DNA of 64,000 nucleotides from contig CANLOY010000001.1 of assembly GCA_947493005.1 (NCBI GenBank), forward strand, positions 124,001 through 188,000, given 5' to 3'. Position 1 is the stretch's first letter; the number at the start of each line of letters is the position of its first letter. Below are positions 1 through 8,476 of this stretch, piece by piece. A program made the translations under genes and the position numbers. The stretch is from an uncultured Roseivirga sp. (GTDB taxonomy: Bacteria > Bacteroidota > Bacteroidia > Cytophagales > Cyclobacteriaceae). The notes under the pieces were generated by a model. That model was not told where the DNA came from. It did no database searches and worked only from the letters and a program-made list of their open reading frames with translations.

Positions 1-1
1 T

Positions 2-220
2 AGCCTTGTACTCTCGGTAGCACTTGTTTTAGGTGCTGCACTTGGTTACCTCTTATCTGATCAGCTATTAAACATGATGTACAGGTATCATGTTCAACCA
101 TCAATATCAATCAGTGTGCTAAGTGGTGGTTTCGTAGTACTGATTTCTATAATTATTATTTCAGGAGTTGTTCGAAGCCCTATAAGCACTAATCTAATAC
201 ATGGTTTGAGAGATGAATAA
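2..220 (+). CDS. C-terminal fragment of FtsX/MacB-like ABC transporter permease
   Basis: The window opens inside a + strand reading frame that stays open from base 2 to a TAA at 218-220, giving about 72 residues. It contains two hydrophobic stretches and ends in a short cytoplasmic tail with a serine-proline, an asparagine and a Leu-Arg-Asp-Glu end. This matches the last membrane segments and the conserved basic NP..LR.E tail of FtsX-domain (MacB-type) permeases. Such proteins pair with an ATPase in lipoprotein release, macrolide or antimicrobial peptide export. Only the end of the gene is visible, so the substrate cannot be judged and the family call rests on the tail motif and topology. Confidence 0.55.
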   Translation, partial: SLVLSVALVLGAALGYLLSDQLLNMMYRYHVQPSISISVLSGGFVVLISIIIISGVVRSPISTNLIHGLRDE

Positions 221-227
221 GGTACTC

Positions 228-1046
228 TCAGGACACCCGTCTATCATTTAAGACTTTTAGAAATGATGCTCCAAGGAAGATAATCTGTGAAGTGTAATAA
301 ACCCACATCATCAAAAGTGCTATTGTACTCATAGCTCCAAATGTTGTGGACAGATGACTATGACTAATGTACATTCCAATAGCTGTTTTCCCTATCATAA
401 ATAAAACCGAAGTAAACAATCCGGCACTTAGAGACACCCTCCATTTTACCTTGGAATCAGAGAGGAACTTAAACATAATGGCAAAAACCAAACAAAGCGC
501 AGCAAGTGTAATAACATGCTCATATAAATATGCGAGTGCATAGTGACTATTCAGAGATGCTGAATACTTCAATAATAAACTATTAAGAGCCGTGCTTAAA
601 AAAATAATTGCGAACAATACAAGAAGGGTCAGAAAAGACACAACATTCTTCTTTACATAATTAAGAACTCCTTTTCCTGGTTCTGGTTCTACTCCCCAGA
701 TATCGTTGAAAGAGCTATGTATTTGGCTAAACATTCCTGAAGCACTTAGCATCAACATCACAAAGCCCAAAACTGATGTCAAAACATTGTTATGATTAAT
801 ATGTTGATTTTTAACTACCTCCTGTATCTGAAGCGCTCCCTCATTTCCAAGAACGCCTTTCAGTTGAGCATATATCTCTCCTGAAACCGCATACCTCCCA
901 AAGAAAACCCCGAGTAATGACACCACTACTACTATCATAGGGAGTAATGAGAACACTGTATAGTAAGCTAGTGCAGCACCTTTTTGAAAAGTATTACTAT
1001 CAAAAAAATGCTGAATAACGCTTTTTAAGAACTTAATCATCTCCAT
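228..1046 (-). CDS. YihY/BrkB family inner membrane protein
   Basis: This 272-residue polytopic membrane protein has about six hydrophobic segments spread over its length. It opens with an amphipathic segment and an AAALAYYTVFSLLP stretch, the diagnostic N-terminal signature of the YihY/virulence factor BrkB family. The family has no settled biochemical role; transporter-like functions and a mistaken RNase BN assignment appear in its history. The length is normal for the family. It converges on the upstream permease fragment with only 7 bp between stop codons. ATG at 1046 was chosen; a second in-frame ATG lies two codons further in. Confidence 0.88.
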   Translation of the reverse strand: MEMIKFLKSVIQHFFDSNTFQKGAALAYYTVFSLLPMIVVVVSLLGVFFGRYAVSGEIYAQLKGVLGNEGALQIQEVVKNQHINHNNVLTSVLGFVMLMLSASGMFSQIHSSFNDIWGVEPEPGKGVLNYVKKNVVSFLTLLVLFAIIFLSTALNSLLLKYSASLNSHYALAYLYEHVITLAALCLVFAIMFKFLSDSKVKWRVSLSAGLFTSVLFMIGKTAIGMYISHSHLSTTFGAMSTIALLMMWVYYTSQIIFLGASFLKVLNDRRVS

Positions 1047-1210
1047 AACAAGACTGGCCGTCTAAAAAACAACAATCTAAAGCTTTCACTGTAAAAGTAG
1101 GGTAAACAACATTCTAATCGTATAGTAAGTGTCAAAAGAGCAAACCCCTAATTTTTGAAAGAAAACGTAACAATTTTCTTTAGTCAACTTGCATAATGCA
1201 AACGATTGCA

Positions 1211-1218
1211 TAATTTTG
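1211..1218 (+). promoter_or_regulatory. Candidate Bacteroidota -7 promoter box for the small ORF
   Basis: TAATTTTG matches the Bacteroidota TANNTTTG -7 consensus. A TTG-containing -33-like element lies about 20 bp upstream. A transcript starting near 1225 would carry a roughly 60-nt leader to the small ORF at 1287. This is a consensus match only. Confidence 0.4.
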
Positions 1219-1286
1219 TAACAAGCATAAAATTAGAGTCTGTTTGACAATTACTTGATTGTTAGATCTTTAAGCAAAGTAAACTA

Positions 1287-1448
1287 ATGAAGGAGTTAAA
1301 ATCTGGTCTCAATTCGGATGATTCATCACTGAATAAGGCTAAAACGCACTCTAAGGGTTACGCCAATTCTCAAAGTTCTTTAAATTTCAATCACCAGCGC
1401 GTTTCAGTGAGAGATATTATTGAGAACCACTACAGAAAAGGCAAGTAA
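1287..1448 (+). CDS. Small hypothetical protein (53 aa)
   Basis: A 53-codon ATG-to-TAA frame encodes a soluble, basic, polar protein rich in Ser, Asn and Lys. It has no signal peptide or membrane segment; its C-terminal third (SVRDIIENHY) looks helical. I do not recognise a family. Support for a real gene comes from context: a TANNTTTG-type promoter box lies upstream, and a perfect intrinsic terminator begins immediately after the stop codon, so a discrete short transcript is defined. It occupies an otherwise empty 470-bp gap between two minus-strand genes. A noncoding RNA with a chance ORF is the alternative. Confidence 0.5.
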   Translation: MKELKSGLNSDDSSLNKAKTHSKGYANSQSSLNFNHQRVSVRDIIENHYRKGK

Positions 1449-1480
1449 ATAAGAGCCGACATATGTCGGCTCTTATTTTT
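1449..1480. terminator. Bidirectional intrinsic terminator
   Basis: An 11-bp perfect stem (1450-1460 with 1465-1475) closes on an ATAT loop, followed by five T on the + strand. Flanking bases extend the palindrome, and the minus strand also shows a T-rich tail. It can end the small + ORF and the minus-strand gene that stops at 1519. Confidence 0.85.
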
Positions 1481-1518
1481 AGCTCCATTCAGGCGCAGGG
1501 GTTTCTATGCTCTTAAAA

Positions 1519-1980
1519 TCAGTCACAATCTGTCCGCCTGTTCGTATCTACCAAGTGAAATATTTTCCATCCGCTATCCGACTTATACAGCTTAAAGACA
1601 TTCACTCCACAGTGTGAAAATTGGTCTCCAAGATAGAATTTGAATGGCGTCCATACAGAGGCCATTTTTCCATCAATCATTATTGATTCAAATTCTATTC
1701 TTTCATCCCATACCTTAGGGTGTGGGGTACCAATAGCTTTGAGAAAAGCCTTAAAATCACTACTTACTACCCTTGCTTTGCCATCACTCGATTCTTGTAC
1801 ACGCTGAAATACAACTTCATCGGTAAACACTGAGTGAACCATAGCACTGTCACCAGCCCTCATACCGTCAAACATTGTCATGATAGCATCCTTTACAGCT
1901 TGTTCATCATTTTGTGCATGACCGGCATACCCAAACAATAAGAGCCCTATAAGGGCTCCGATTATACTTTTAAATTTCAT
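1519..1980 (-). CDS. Exported NTF2-like (SnoaL/DUF4440-type) protein
   Basis: This 153-residue protein has a cleavable signal peptide of about 22 residues ending in a HAQ cleavage site. The remainder matches the NTF2-like/DUF4440 cone fold: an N-terminal helix (AVKDAIMTMFDGMRAGDSAMV), strands with a DGKARVVSSDF segment, then WTPFKFY and a C-terminal GWKIFHLVDTNR strand. Members in this phylum are small periplasmic proteins, usually without a demonstrated reaction; some are ketosteroid-isomerase-like. The gene stands alone between the bidirectional terminator and the head-GIN gene, so the neighbourhood gives no substrate clue. Confidence 0.8.
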   Translation of the reverse strand: MKFKSIIGALIGLLLFGYAGHAQNDEQAVKDAIMTMFDGMRAGDSAMVHSVFTDEVVFQRVQESSDGKARVVSSDFKAFLKAIGTPHPKVWDERIEFESIMIDGKMASVWTPFKFYLGDQFSHCGVNVFKLYKSDSGWKIFHLVDTNRRTDCD

Positions 1981-2047
1981 AATCAGAGCTTTTGAGTTAA
2001 AAACTAAGATTAATCAAAAATAAGGACTTGTCTAAATAGGTTAGTGA

Positions 2048-2752
2048 CTAACGGGCTCTTCTGATACTCCCCCCAGTGTTTGCTCTGGTATCAGTTCTAG
2101 GTTTTCCTTTATAGCTTATGGAACCACCTGTATTTGCACTGGCTCTTAATCTATCCTGAGCATTAACCCTTACATCTGCTCCGGTATTTGCTTTTGCATA
2201 AACCTCACTTGCTTCAACATCATAGGCATAAATAGTTCCTCCAGTAGATGCTTTGGCCTCTACCTCCTCAGACTCTCCAGATAAGTCGACTCTTCCAGAA
2301 GTTGTAGCACTCATTTCTAAATACTTGACATCAATTTTTGCTTCAACTAAACCAGAAGTGCTTGCAGTTATAAACAAACGATTGGTTTTAATAACATCTT
2401 CGAAAACTATCTCTGCTGAAGTATTTACTGCAATCTCCTCTATTTCTTCAGTATAAGTCAAGTAAGCCTTCACTCTTCTATTCCTAGATCTGCTCGAATA
2501 TCTATCTCTAATATGTATACTTAACCTATCGCCTCTAACTTCTGTAACAACCCTGTCTACGTCAATTCTTGAAACTTCAATTTCAATGCTATTCTCGCTG
2601 CCTTTTTTCGCAATCAGCTCTATTCCTTCAGAAACTTTAATTTCTGAGAATTTTCTTAGCTGACGAGTGTCCTTTTCCTGAGCGAAAAGCAATGTGGAGA
2701 TAAACAATAAGATTAGTGTGATTTGAGTTTTTTTAATGATTTTCATATCCAT
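2048..2752 (-). CDS. Head-GIN domain (DUF2807) exported protein
   Basis: This 234-residue protein has an N-terminal signal peptide (about 24 residues, ending LLFAQ). It is followed by a right-handed beta-helix-like DUF2807 domain with recurring Gly/Ala/Thr turns such as VNTSAEI, ASTSGLV, ATTSGRV, ASTGGTI and ANTGADV. The repeated S/T-G-G/S motif every 18-20 residues is the hallmark of putative auto-transporter adhesin head-GIN proteins, abundant in Bacteroidota with unknown function. The C-terminus is arginine-rich (GSIRRAR), which is unusual for a surface protein. A second in-frame ATG two codons downstream is equally possible. Confidence 0.85.
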   Translation of the reverse strand: MDMKIIKKTQITLILLFISTLLFAQEKDTRQLRKFSEIKVSEGIELIAKKGSENSIEIEVSRIDVDRVVTEVRGDRLSIHIRDRYSSRSRNRRVKAYLTYTEEIEEIAVNTSAEIVFEDVIKTNRLFITASTSGLVEAKIDVKYLEMSATTSGRVDLSGESEEVEAKASTGGTIYAYDVEASEVYAKANTGADVRVNAQDRLRASANTGGSISYKGKPRTDTRANTGGSIRRAR

Positions 2753-2807
2753 GACCTTTTAATTACTAAGCAATAGACATCAGGCAAGTAAAAGAAGTTG
2801 CATCAAA

Positions 2808-2888
2808 TAAAAAAGAAGGTGTCCCAAAGGCGCCATATAATGCTCTTTCGAAAAAGAGAACAACAAGCTTTCCTTTAAAACACCTTCT
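2808..2888 (-). terminator. Branched intrinsic terminator after the Crp-like gene
   Basis: On the minus strand a 9-bp outer stem (2880-2888 with 2814-2822) encloses a second paired element, AAAGG/CCTTT, and an inner hairpin of six pairs around a CGAA loop (2843-2858). The outer stem is followed by five T (2813 down to 2809). It lies 28 bp past the Crp-like stop codon and should end the ATP-grasp/LysE/Crp operon. Confidence 0.7.
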
Positions 2889-2915
2889 CTGGTATATCAG
2901 AGATTTTAGCAATAC

Positions 2916-3599
2916 TTAAGCTGCTAAAGCTCCAATATTAGGTATTGTTATTAGGCTTCTGCTATAAGCAATCACACCTTCTTCTTTCAACTCATTAATC
3001 AATGTAGTAACAGTTTGCCTTGAAGAACTGATCAAACTGGCAATCTCATTGTGGGTTAGGTAGTTCTTGATAACCAACCCATCTTCCACCGGCTTACCTT
3101 CTTTATTCGCCCAATCCATTAGAAAATCTTTCAGCCTGGCTTTTACATCTTTAAAAACCAGATTGGCATATCTATGCTCTAACCTTCTCAGCTTCTCTCC
3201 CATCTTCTTAGAAAAAGAAAGTGCCAGATTCGGGTGCTTTTCCATCAATTTCTCAAACTGATCCATAGTAAAAGTGCAGAGAATAACCTCGCTTGATAAT
3301 ATTTCTGCAAACTCCTGACTTGTTTGTAAACCCGTAATTGGAATTTCGCCAAACATATCTCCAGTAAGAATGATATCCTTTATCATTTCATTTCCCAGAC
3401 GATCAACTTCACTGATTTTAATTTTACCATTGATCAAGAAATAAAGTCTTTTTGACTCATCATTAGCAAAGTATATGGTTTGCCCTTTTTTCATTCTCAC
3501 AAACCTGGCTATATCACTTAAGTCGTGAATTTGTTCCTTACTCAGATTTTCAAAAAGATCGTAATTTCTTAAATACCAATATTTAATTTCCTTTTGCAT
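2916..3599 (-). CDS. Crp/Fnr family transcriptional regulator
   Basis: A cyclic-nucleotide-binding-type beta-roll occupies about residues 15-130 (with GQTIYFANDESKRLYFLINGKIKI and GDMFGEIP). A dimer helix and a C-terminal winged helix-turn-helix follow near residues 165-220 (LTHNEIASLISSSRQTVTTLINEL). No CxxC or Cys-rich N-terminus is present, so it is not an Fnr-type iron-sulfur sensor. Whether it binds cAMP cannot be told: the roll has GEIP where CRP has GELG. It is the last gene of a three-gene operon, 4 bp after the LysE-type gene, and ends at a strong terminator. Target genes are unknown. Confidence 0.9.
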   Translation of the reverse strand: MQKEIKYWYLRNYDLFENLSKEQIHDLSDIARFVRMKKGQTIYFANDESKRLYFLINGKIKISEVDRLGNEMIKDIILTGDMFGEIPITGLQTSQEFAEILSSEVILCTFTMDQFEKLMEKHPNLALSFSKKMGEKLRRLEHRYANLVFKDVKARLKDFLMDWANKEGKPVEDGLVIKNYLTHNEIASLISSSRQTVTTLINELKEEGVIAYSRSLITIPNIGALAA

Positions 3600-3603
3600 G
3601 GCG

Positions 3604-4227
3604 CTATAAATTTATTACCAATTGAACAATAGCTATGGCGATAATAACCGCTCCTAGCACTCTATTATAGTTTTTAGTTAGCTTCATGTAGATGAACTCC
3701 CTCTTTCTAGTGGTGAATTCTGCAACTAAAACCTGTAACAGAAATGCTCCCAAAGCTGCCCCAATCACAAATGCAACCTGTGAAGGCCACGATGTGTTTT
3801 CCAGAACGGCATTGCTTCTGAGATACGTGATAATAAAAAGCCAAAAGGGGTAAAGTTGAGGATTGAGCATACCAAAGGTTGCGCCCAGCCAAATCTCCTT
3901 TCCTTTCTTTGTTGATTTATGTTTTTGCTCTGAAGAGGCCTTCTGAAAGATGAGGTATATTCCGAAGAGGAATAACACACCTACTGTCAAATATTTGAGG
4001 TAGTCCTCAAGCCCTTCATATTGCGATATAAAATTGGAGCTGCCAATGGCAAGCCCACAATAGAGCAATTCGGGTAAACTACCACCAAAACCAAAGATTA
4101 TGGCCGCTTTCTTATTCTTGTGAAGTGCAGTATGTATGGTTCCAAAATTAACTGGACCTAACTGCACAGATCCTGCAAAACTAATGGCAGTTGCCAAAAA
4201 CAGTGCTTCAATAACATTCCAAATCAT
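3604..4227 (-). CDS. LysE family amino-acid-exporter-like membrane protein
   Basis: A 207-residue protein with six predicted membrane helices. The N-terminal half carries the LysE/RhtB signature region (GSVQLGPVNFGTIHTAL, with the conserved PGP replaced by LGP), followed by a Lys-rich loop around residue 100. LysE-type exporters move amino acids or related small metabolites out of the cell. The start codon overlaps the stop of the ATP-grasp gene (ATGA), so the two are translationally coupled. That pairing suggests a small amino-acid-like or peptide product may be made and exported, but the substrate is not shown by sequence. Confidence 0.82.
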   Translation of the reverse strand: MIWNVIEALFLATAISFAGSVQLGPVNFGTIHTALHKNKKAAIIFGFGGSLPELLYCGLAIGSSNFISQYEGLEDYLKYLTVGVLFLFGIYLIFQKASSEQKHKSTKKGKEIWLGATFGMLNPQLYPFWLFIITYLRSNAVLENTSWPSQVAFVIGAALGAFLLQVLVAEFTTRKREFIYMKLTKNYNRVLGAVIIAIAIVQLVINL

Positions 4228-5300
4228 TTGGTCATAGCTGTTTTTACTGCTCCAGATGTTTCTTGCTGATCAGGCTTTTTTGAGAAATGCACTCTTACAA
4301 GTCTATACATCTCCCAAAAAGGAGTTGGTTTTACGCCTAGCTTCATATTCTCTATACTTACAATGCAAGAGGTTTTCATGCTAAACATGGTGTCCTTGTA
4401 TGCCTTCAACAGATTAAATTTTGGATCATAAATATGACCTGGTTCAGAAGTAACACCATTTAATTCCATCACCTTAATATGCTCTCCTGCATATAAGTCG
4501 TTTAGTGATTTAACCTTCAGGTCGAACCTTCCAAAATTGAAGCCTTCAATATCCCTGGCGATGTCATCGAAAACCTCGATCAGCCCAGGAGTAATTAAAT
4601 GCTGCCCACTTAAGAATTTGGTTCCCAAACAGTGATTTCCAATCGGTTGCAGGTTTTTATGTTCTCCTTTTTGTAAAACAACATTCAAACCTTTACCTAA
4701 CTTCTTTTCAAGCTGCGGAATCTGAAATCGAGCACGCTCATTTTTATGCAATAATTCACGAATACTGGAAGTACCATCTCCGGTTACTCCGAGAAATTCT
4801 TTCTGAACAATCGAAGTAATATTGCTTGTACCACTGATCGGTCGCTTATTGTATAATATGCCCAGTTCAATTTCATAATCAACAAACTCCTGTATTATGA
4901 AGTCCTGATCATTTTGCTCAAGGTAATGTTCAAGCTCCGATTCACTTTCCAGCTTTTCCACCGCAGACCCTCTTTCACCAATATTTGGCTTGATGATAAT
5001 CGGAAAAATCAACTCAGATTTTTCTATCGCCTGCATCACTTGATGTAAAGTAGATTCTACTTTAAAAAACAGTGTAACAGGACGATACTTTGGCTCAATT
5101 TTTTCCAGAATATCAATCTTTGATTCTCCAAAGACTCCTCCATGAATAATACCTGGATTAGCAGCAGTAAAATAAGTCCACGACTTTGCTCTTATTGCCA
5201 AGTAAACCCAGTAAGGCACTAATGGTAAAAAAAACAACCAAAATGGCCAGTACTCATAGTAGATTATCTTAACCAGAAAATGAGGTAACTTATGTCTCAT
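4224..5300 (-). CDS. ATP-grasp ligase, D-Ala-D-Ala-ligase-like
   Basis: From the preferred ATG at 5300 (the frame opens at 5324) the protein is 358 residues. It begins with a hydrophobic, aromatic segment (EYWPFWLFFLPLVPYWVYLAI) that probably anchors it to the membrane. An ATP-grasp fold follows: FPIIIKPNIGERGSAVEKL (ATP-binding lysine and Gly-rich loop), IIQEFVDYEIELGILY, and a metal-site region FGRFDLKVKS...VMELNGVTSEPGHIYD. Such enzymes join a carboxylate to an amine or thiol through an acyl phosphate. Family homologues are often labelled D-alanine-D-alanine ligase, but this is not Ddl itself. It overlaps the LysE exporter gene and heads the operon. Confidence 0.8.
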   Translation of the reverse strand: MRHKLPHFLVKIIYYEYWPFWLFFLPLVPYWVYLAIRAKSWTYFTAANPGIIHGGVFGESKIDILEKIEPKYRPVTLFFKVESTLHQVMQAIEKSELIFPIIIKPNIGERGSAVEKLESESELEHYLEQNDQDFIIQEFVDYEIELGILYNKRPISGTSNITSIVQKEFLGVTGDGTSSIRELLHKNERARFQIPQLEKKLGKGLNVVLQKGEHKNLQPIGNHCLGTKFLSGQHLITPGLIEVFDDIARDIEGFNFGRFDLKVKSLNDLYAGEHIKVMELNGVTSEPGHIYDPKFNLLKAYKDTMFSMKTSCIVSIENMKLGVKPTPFWEMYRLVRVHFSKKPDQQETSGAVKTAMTK

Positions 5301-5349
5301 AAAATAATTTCGAAAGATAATCAACGCCTAAACATAAACTTAGTTTTGT

Positions 5350-5357
5350 CAAAAATA
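5350..5357 (-). promoter_or_regulatory. Candidate -7 box for the ATP-grasp/LysE/Crp operon
   Basis: Read on the minus strand this is TATTTTTG, a match to TANNTTTG. Transcription would begin about 5343, some 40 bp before the preferred start codon at 5300. No convincing -33 element was found, so this remains a consensus match. Confidence 0.35.
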
Positions 5358-5504
5358 AGTGTTTGCCAACACTTTGTCATTCTACCGTCTGCAGAACCGT
5401 CTTTTTAATGACAATTAGCATGCCAGACGAAGAAAAACTCACTCAACCACCTGAATTACAATTACTTATCTATGAAAAAATTATTTATTGGTAATAATAT
5501 AATT

Positions 5505-5634
5505 ACGAAATATCAGGAATTTCATGATTATTCATAAAAAATGATATTTAAAACAAAAATGGAGTTAATGCGTTTTTGGAGTGCTTTTTGTTCACAAAAA
5601 CTAAAACCAATATATATTCACGAAATATCAGGAA
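5505..5634. repeat. 15-bp direct repeat upstream of the exported 5640 gene
   Basis: ACGAAATATCAGGAA occurs at 5505-5519 and again at 5620-5634, 115 bp apart. The second copy ends 5 bp before the preferred start codon at 5640. A 14-bp extension of the second copy (ATTCACGAAATATC) recurs at 8337-8350 just before the sigma-54 activator gene. The wider gap 5301-5639 holds this and the candidate promoters but no other gene. Confidence 0.6.
5576..5592 (+). promoter_or_regulatory. Possible sigma-54 (-24/-12) promoter
   Basis: TTGG at 5576-5579 is separated from TTGT by the canonical distance (GG, ten bases, then GT where GC is usual). The -12 element has one key mismatch. It lies about 50 bp before the preferred start of the exported protein gene, whose convergent neighbour encodes a sigma-54 activator. 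Confidence 0.3.
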
Positions 5635-5639
5635 AACCA

Positions 5640-6464
5640 ATGAAAGTTCTATCAACCATTTTTTGCTTATTCGCAGTTACTTTTATAAGCACCGAGACTC
5701 AAGCTCAAACCGAAACGAATAGCTTCAATAATCATGTAATCGTAATTCTACATGACAAATCCGAAATCAAAGGAGAACTCATCAGTGAAAATGATAAAGA
5801 GATTGTTCTAAGCAGTGAAACGCTTGGTATGCTTACTTTTCAAAAGTCAGAAGTCAGGAGAATCATTCGATTAGATGAGAAAGGAAGAATAGCAAACCCC
5901 AACCCCACCAGATACTTTATAGGGCAATCGGCATACACGCTGAATAAGGGAGAAGGTTATTATCAAAATATCTATGGCCTTATAAACCTTGTTAGTTATG
6001 GTATTACGGATAGATTCAGTGCTTTGGTAGGTACAGAGCTAGTCTCTCTGTTCAGCGGGTCTCCGATCATATTCACCAACCTGAAGTACGGAATACCAAT
6101 TTCAGACAAACTGAATGCAGCCGCTTCTTTTTCTTACCTGACAGCTGCTGGAGATTTAGGTATAGACTTAAACCTAGGTAGCCTGAATGCATTATTAACC
6201 TACGGGGATAAAGAACATAATGTAACGTTTGGTACTGGTTATGCCTTGGCCAATGGAGAAATCAATAACACAGGACTTTTAACTATAGGAGGAATGACAC
6301 GGATAAGCAAAAGACTAGCATTGCTAACCGAAAACTACGTTTTGCTTTCAGAAGATGATGCACTGATATCTGGAGGTATCAGATATATAGCCAAAAAAAT
6401 AACTGTTGACTTATTAGTTTTTGAAGGAGGCGTTCCTGCAATTGATATTGTATTGAAATTCTAA
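5640..6464 (+). CDS. Exported hypothetical protein, outer-membrane-like
   Basis: The frame opens at 5541, but ATG at 5640 gives a clean signal peptide ([17 protein letters not shown], cleavage after TQA) with AGGAAA upstream, so it is preferred; the product is then 274 residues. Residues about 28-75 form a small beta domain ([36 protein letters not shown]) resembling the SH3-like folds of many Bacteroidota exported proteins. The rest has alternating, Gly/Tyr-rich strands ([31 protein letters not shown]) that look like a beta-barrel. I do not recognise a named family. It ends tail-to-tail with the sigma-54 activator gene, with overlapping stop codons. Confidence 0.7.
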   Translation: MKVLSTIFCLFAVTFISTETQAQTETNSFNNHVIVILHDKSEIKGELISENDKEIVLSSETLGMLTFQKSEVRRIIRLDEKGRIANPNPTRYFIGQSAYTLNKGEGYYQNIYGLINLVSYGITDRFSALVGTELVSLFSGSPIIFTNLKYGIPISDKLNAAASFSYLTAAGDLGIDLNLGSLNALLTYGDKEHNVTFGTGYALANGEINNTGLLTIGGMTRISKRLALLTENYVLLSEDDALISGGIRYIAKKITVDLLVFEGGVPAIDIVLKF

Positions 6465-8335
6465 TCAGGCATACCCCTTTTAATACCAAGCTTCTTCATT
6501 CGGGATTCGAGGGTAGTAGGCTTCATACCAAGTATTCTTGCTGCCCCCCTTTCTCCACTTACTCTCCATGAGGTTTTGTGAAGCACTCTCATTATATACT
6601 TCTTTTCAAAATCATCGAGTGTATCGAACTCGGATGATGTTACCTGAGATTCAGTACCAGGTATCCAATCCCCAAGCTCCAGAGTTCTACCACCACTTAG
6701 TATTACAGCCCTTTCTATTACATTTTCTAGTTCACGAATATTTCCAGGCCAATGATAAGCCTGAAGTGAATTGATTGCTCTTTTGGGAACCGAAACTACT
6801 TTTCTTCCAATCTTTGCAGAATACTTTTCTACAAAATGCTTAACTAAAAGCGGTATGTCTTCTTTCCGTTCCCTAAGTGGTAAACCGTTTATAGGAAATA
6901 CATTCAAACGGTAAAAAAGATCCGCTCTAAATTTCCCTTCGTTCACTTCATTCTTAAGGTCTCTATTTGTTGCGGCTATCACCCTGACATCAACATTCAG
7001 TGTATTAGTACTTCCTAGCCTTTCAAACTCTCCTTCTTGAAGAGCTCTCAACAATTTGGATTGGAGTTCCAGTGGCAGTTCTCCTATCTCATCTAAAAAT
7101 ATGGTTCCACCATCTGCCAATTCAAAACGCCCCACCTTTCTGGCCACAGCCCCCGTGAAAGCGCCCTTCTCATGGCCAAACAACTCACTTTCAATCAGGT
7201 TAGCTGGTAATGCGGCACAGTTGACTTTCACTAATGGCCTGTCGCCCCTTTTACTAATATTATGAATTGCTCTTGCCAGCAATTCCTTACCAGTACCAGA
7301 TTCTCCCAAAATCAATACGGTAGCATCGGTTGTTGCCACTTGTTCTGAAGACAATAAGATTGATTTAAATCGGTCACTCCTGGTTATAATCTCTTGAAAA
7401 TTATGCTCAAGCTTTATCTCTTCCTGTAAATATGTATTTTCTGCTTCCAGTCTGTCTTTAAGACTCTGCACCTCTTCAACAGCTTCGAGAAGTTTTTCAT
7501 TGGCAATTTTACGCTCGATTTCCACAGCTGCTCGATCAGAAAACAATCTCATAATCTCCATTTCGTCACCTGACAGCTTAAGGGGCACATCATTCAAAAT
7601 CGCAATATGACCAATGCAATCACCTCCATCAGCCAAAATAGGAACACCAAAATAGCCTTCTATCCCTCCCTCCTTTGCATATTTTTGCTGCACCCCTACT
7701 TCAATTAATATAGGGTCAGAGTTCTCCATTATAAACTTGCAAGGAGTATCTTCTGTATTGTATTCAACATTCTCCTTCAGCTCGCCTTCACGAAAATAAG
7801 CCAACGTACGCAATGTAGACTTTGTTGAATCGGTGCATTTGGTAACTATCACCATGTAAACATCCAATGACAATGCTATGTTTGCTACCAGCGCTTCAAA
7901 AAAATCGGTTCCCAGTGTGTTTGCAGTGGCCTCAGATACAGACCTTAAAAGTCGCTCTTTTCTTTTATGCTCCGTGACATCAAGTACAAAACTCACATTG
8001 TAAGCCTTACCTTCAAACTCCATATGGTTGACAAAAATCTCAACAGGAAATTCGGTACCATCCTTTCTGAAATGGGTAGACTCTAATCTAACCCTCTTTT
8101 CCTTCTTAGACTTTGCCCAAAGCTCTGCAAACAGTTCTTCATTAAAATTCCTGTTAATCACAGTTATGTTCATCCCAACAAACTCGTCTTCGGTATAACC
8201 ATACTGCTGCTCAGCGGTTTTGTTGGCAAATGTCAAGTCACCTTTTTCATCCATCCAGAAAATAGATGCTAAAGCCCTTTCTACCGTGAACTCTGAAAGC
8301 TTTGAGTAATCTGGAAACTTCGGATGCTCTTTCAT
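6461..8335 (-). CDS. Sigma-54-dependent transcriptional activator with PAS and GAF domains
   Basis: 624 residues. An N-terminal PAS domain (about 15-130; [14 protein letters not shown]) is followed by a GAF domain (about 145-280) and a short coiled coil. The AAA+ sigma-54-interaction domain spans about 315-545, with Walker A GESGTGKE near 345, the sigma-54-contacting GAFTGA loop near 394 and Walker [12 protein letters not shown] Fis-type helix-turn-helix closes the protein ([27 protein letters not shown]). There is no receiver domain, so control is probably by a ligand or redox state sensed by PAS/GAF. A sequence shared with the facing exported gene lies 2 bp upstream of its start. Confidence 0.93.
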   Translation of the reverse strand: MKEHPKFPDYSKLSEFTVERALASIFWMDEKGDLTFANKTAEQQYGYTEDEFVGMNITVINRNFNEELFAELWAKSKKEKRVRLESTHFRKDGTEFPVEIFVNHMEFEGKAYNVSFVLDVTEHKRKERLLRSVSEATANTLGTDFFEALVANIALSLDVYMVIVTKCTDSTKSTLRTLAYFREGELKENVEYNTEDTPCKFIMENSDPILIEVGVQQKYAKEGGIEGYFGVPILADGGDCIGHIAILNDVPLKLSGDEMEIMRLFSDRAAVEIERKIANEKLLEAVEEVQSLKDRLEAENTYLQEEIKLEHNFQEIITRSDRFKSILLSSEQVATTDATVLILGESGTGKELLARAIHNISKRGDRPLVKVNCAALPANLIESELFGHEKGAFTGAVARKVGRFELADGGTIFLDEIGELPLELQSKLLRALQEGEFERLGSTNTLNVDVRVIAATNRDLKNEVNEGKFRADLFYRLNVFPINGLPLRERKEDIPLLVKHFVEKYSAKIGRKVVSVPKRAINSLQAYHWPGNIRELENVIERAVILSGGRTLELGDWIPGTESQVTSSEFDTLDDFEKKYIMRVLHKTSWRVSGERGAARILGMKPTTLESRMKKLGIKRGMPD

Positions 8336-8336
8336 T

Positions 8337-8350
8337 ATTCACGAAATATC
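8337..8350. repeat. Third copy of the ACGAAATATC motif
   Basis: ATTCACGAAATATC here is identical to 5617-5630. It continues into GT, giving an ACGA/TCGT inverted pair around AATA. It sits immediately upstream of the sigma-54 activator start codon (8335), where an autoregulatory operator could lie. Confidence 0.45.
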
Positions 8351-8476
8351 GTATTTTTATTTCAAATAAGGATATATAGAGAATACTATTCAAAAATGTC
8401 AGGAGCACGCCTTTAAAGCAAACCTTAAGCACATATGACTGCGTAGTTATCTTTATCATTGTAAAATTTTTTGAAA

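Noticed and set aside
4224-5300. True D-alanine-D-alanine ligase (Ddl)
   Set aside because: It has a membrane-like N-terminus, lacks the typical Ddl N-terminal domain, and is coupled to a LysE exporter rather than to cell-wall genes.
5541-5639. 33-codon extension of the exported 5640 protein
   Set aside because: It would bury the signal peptide inside the chain; ATG 5640 has a purine-rich ribosome site and gives a proper signal peptide.
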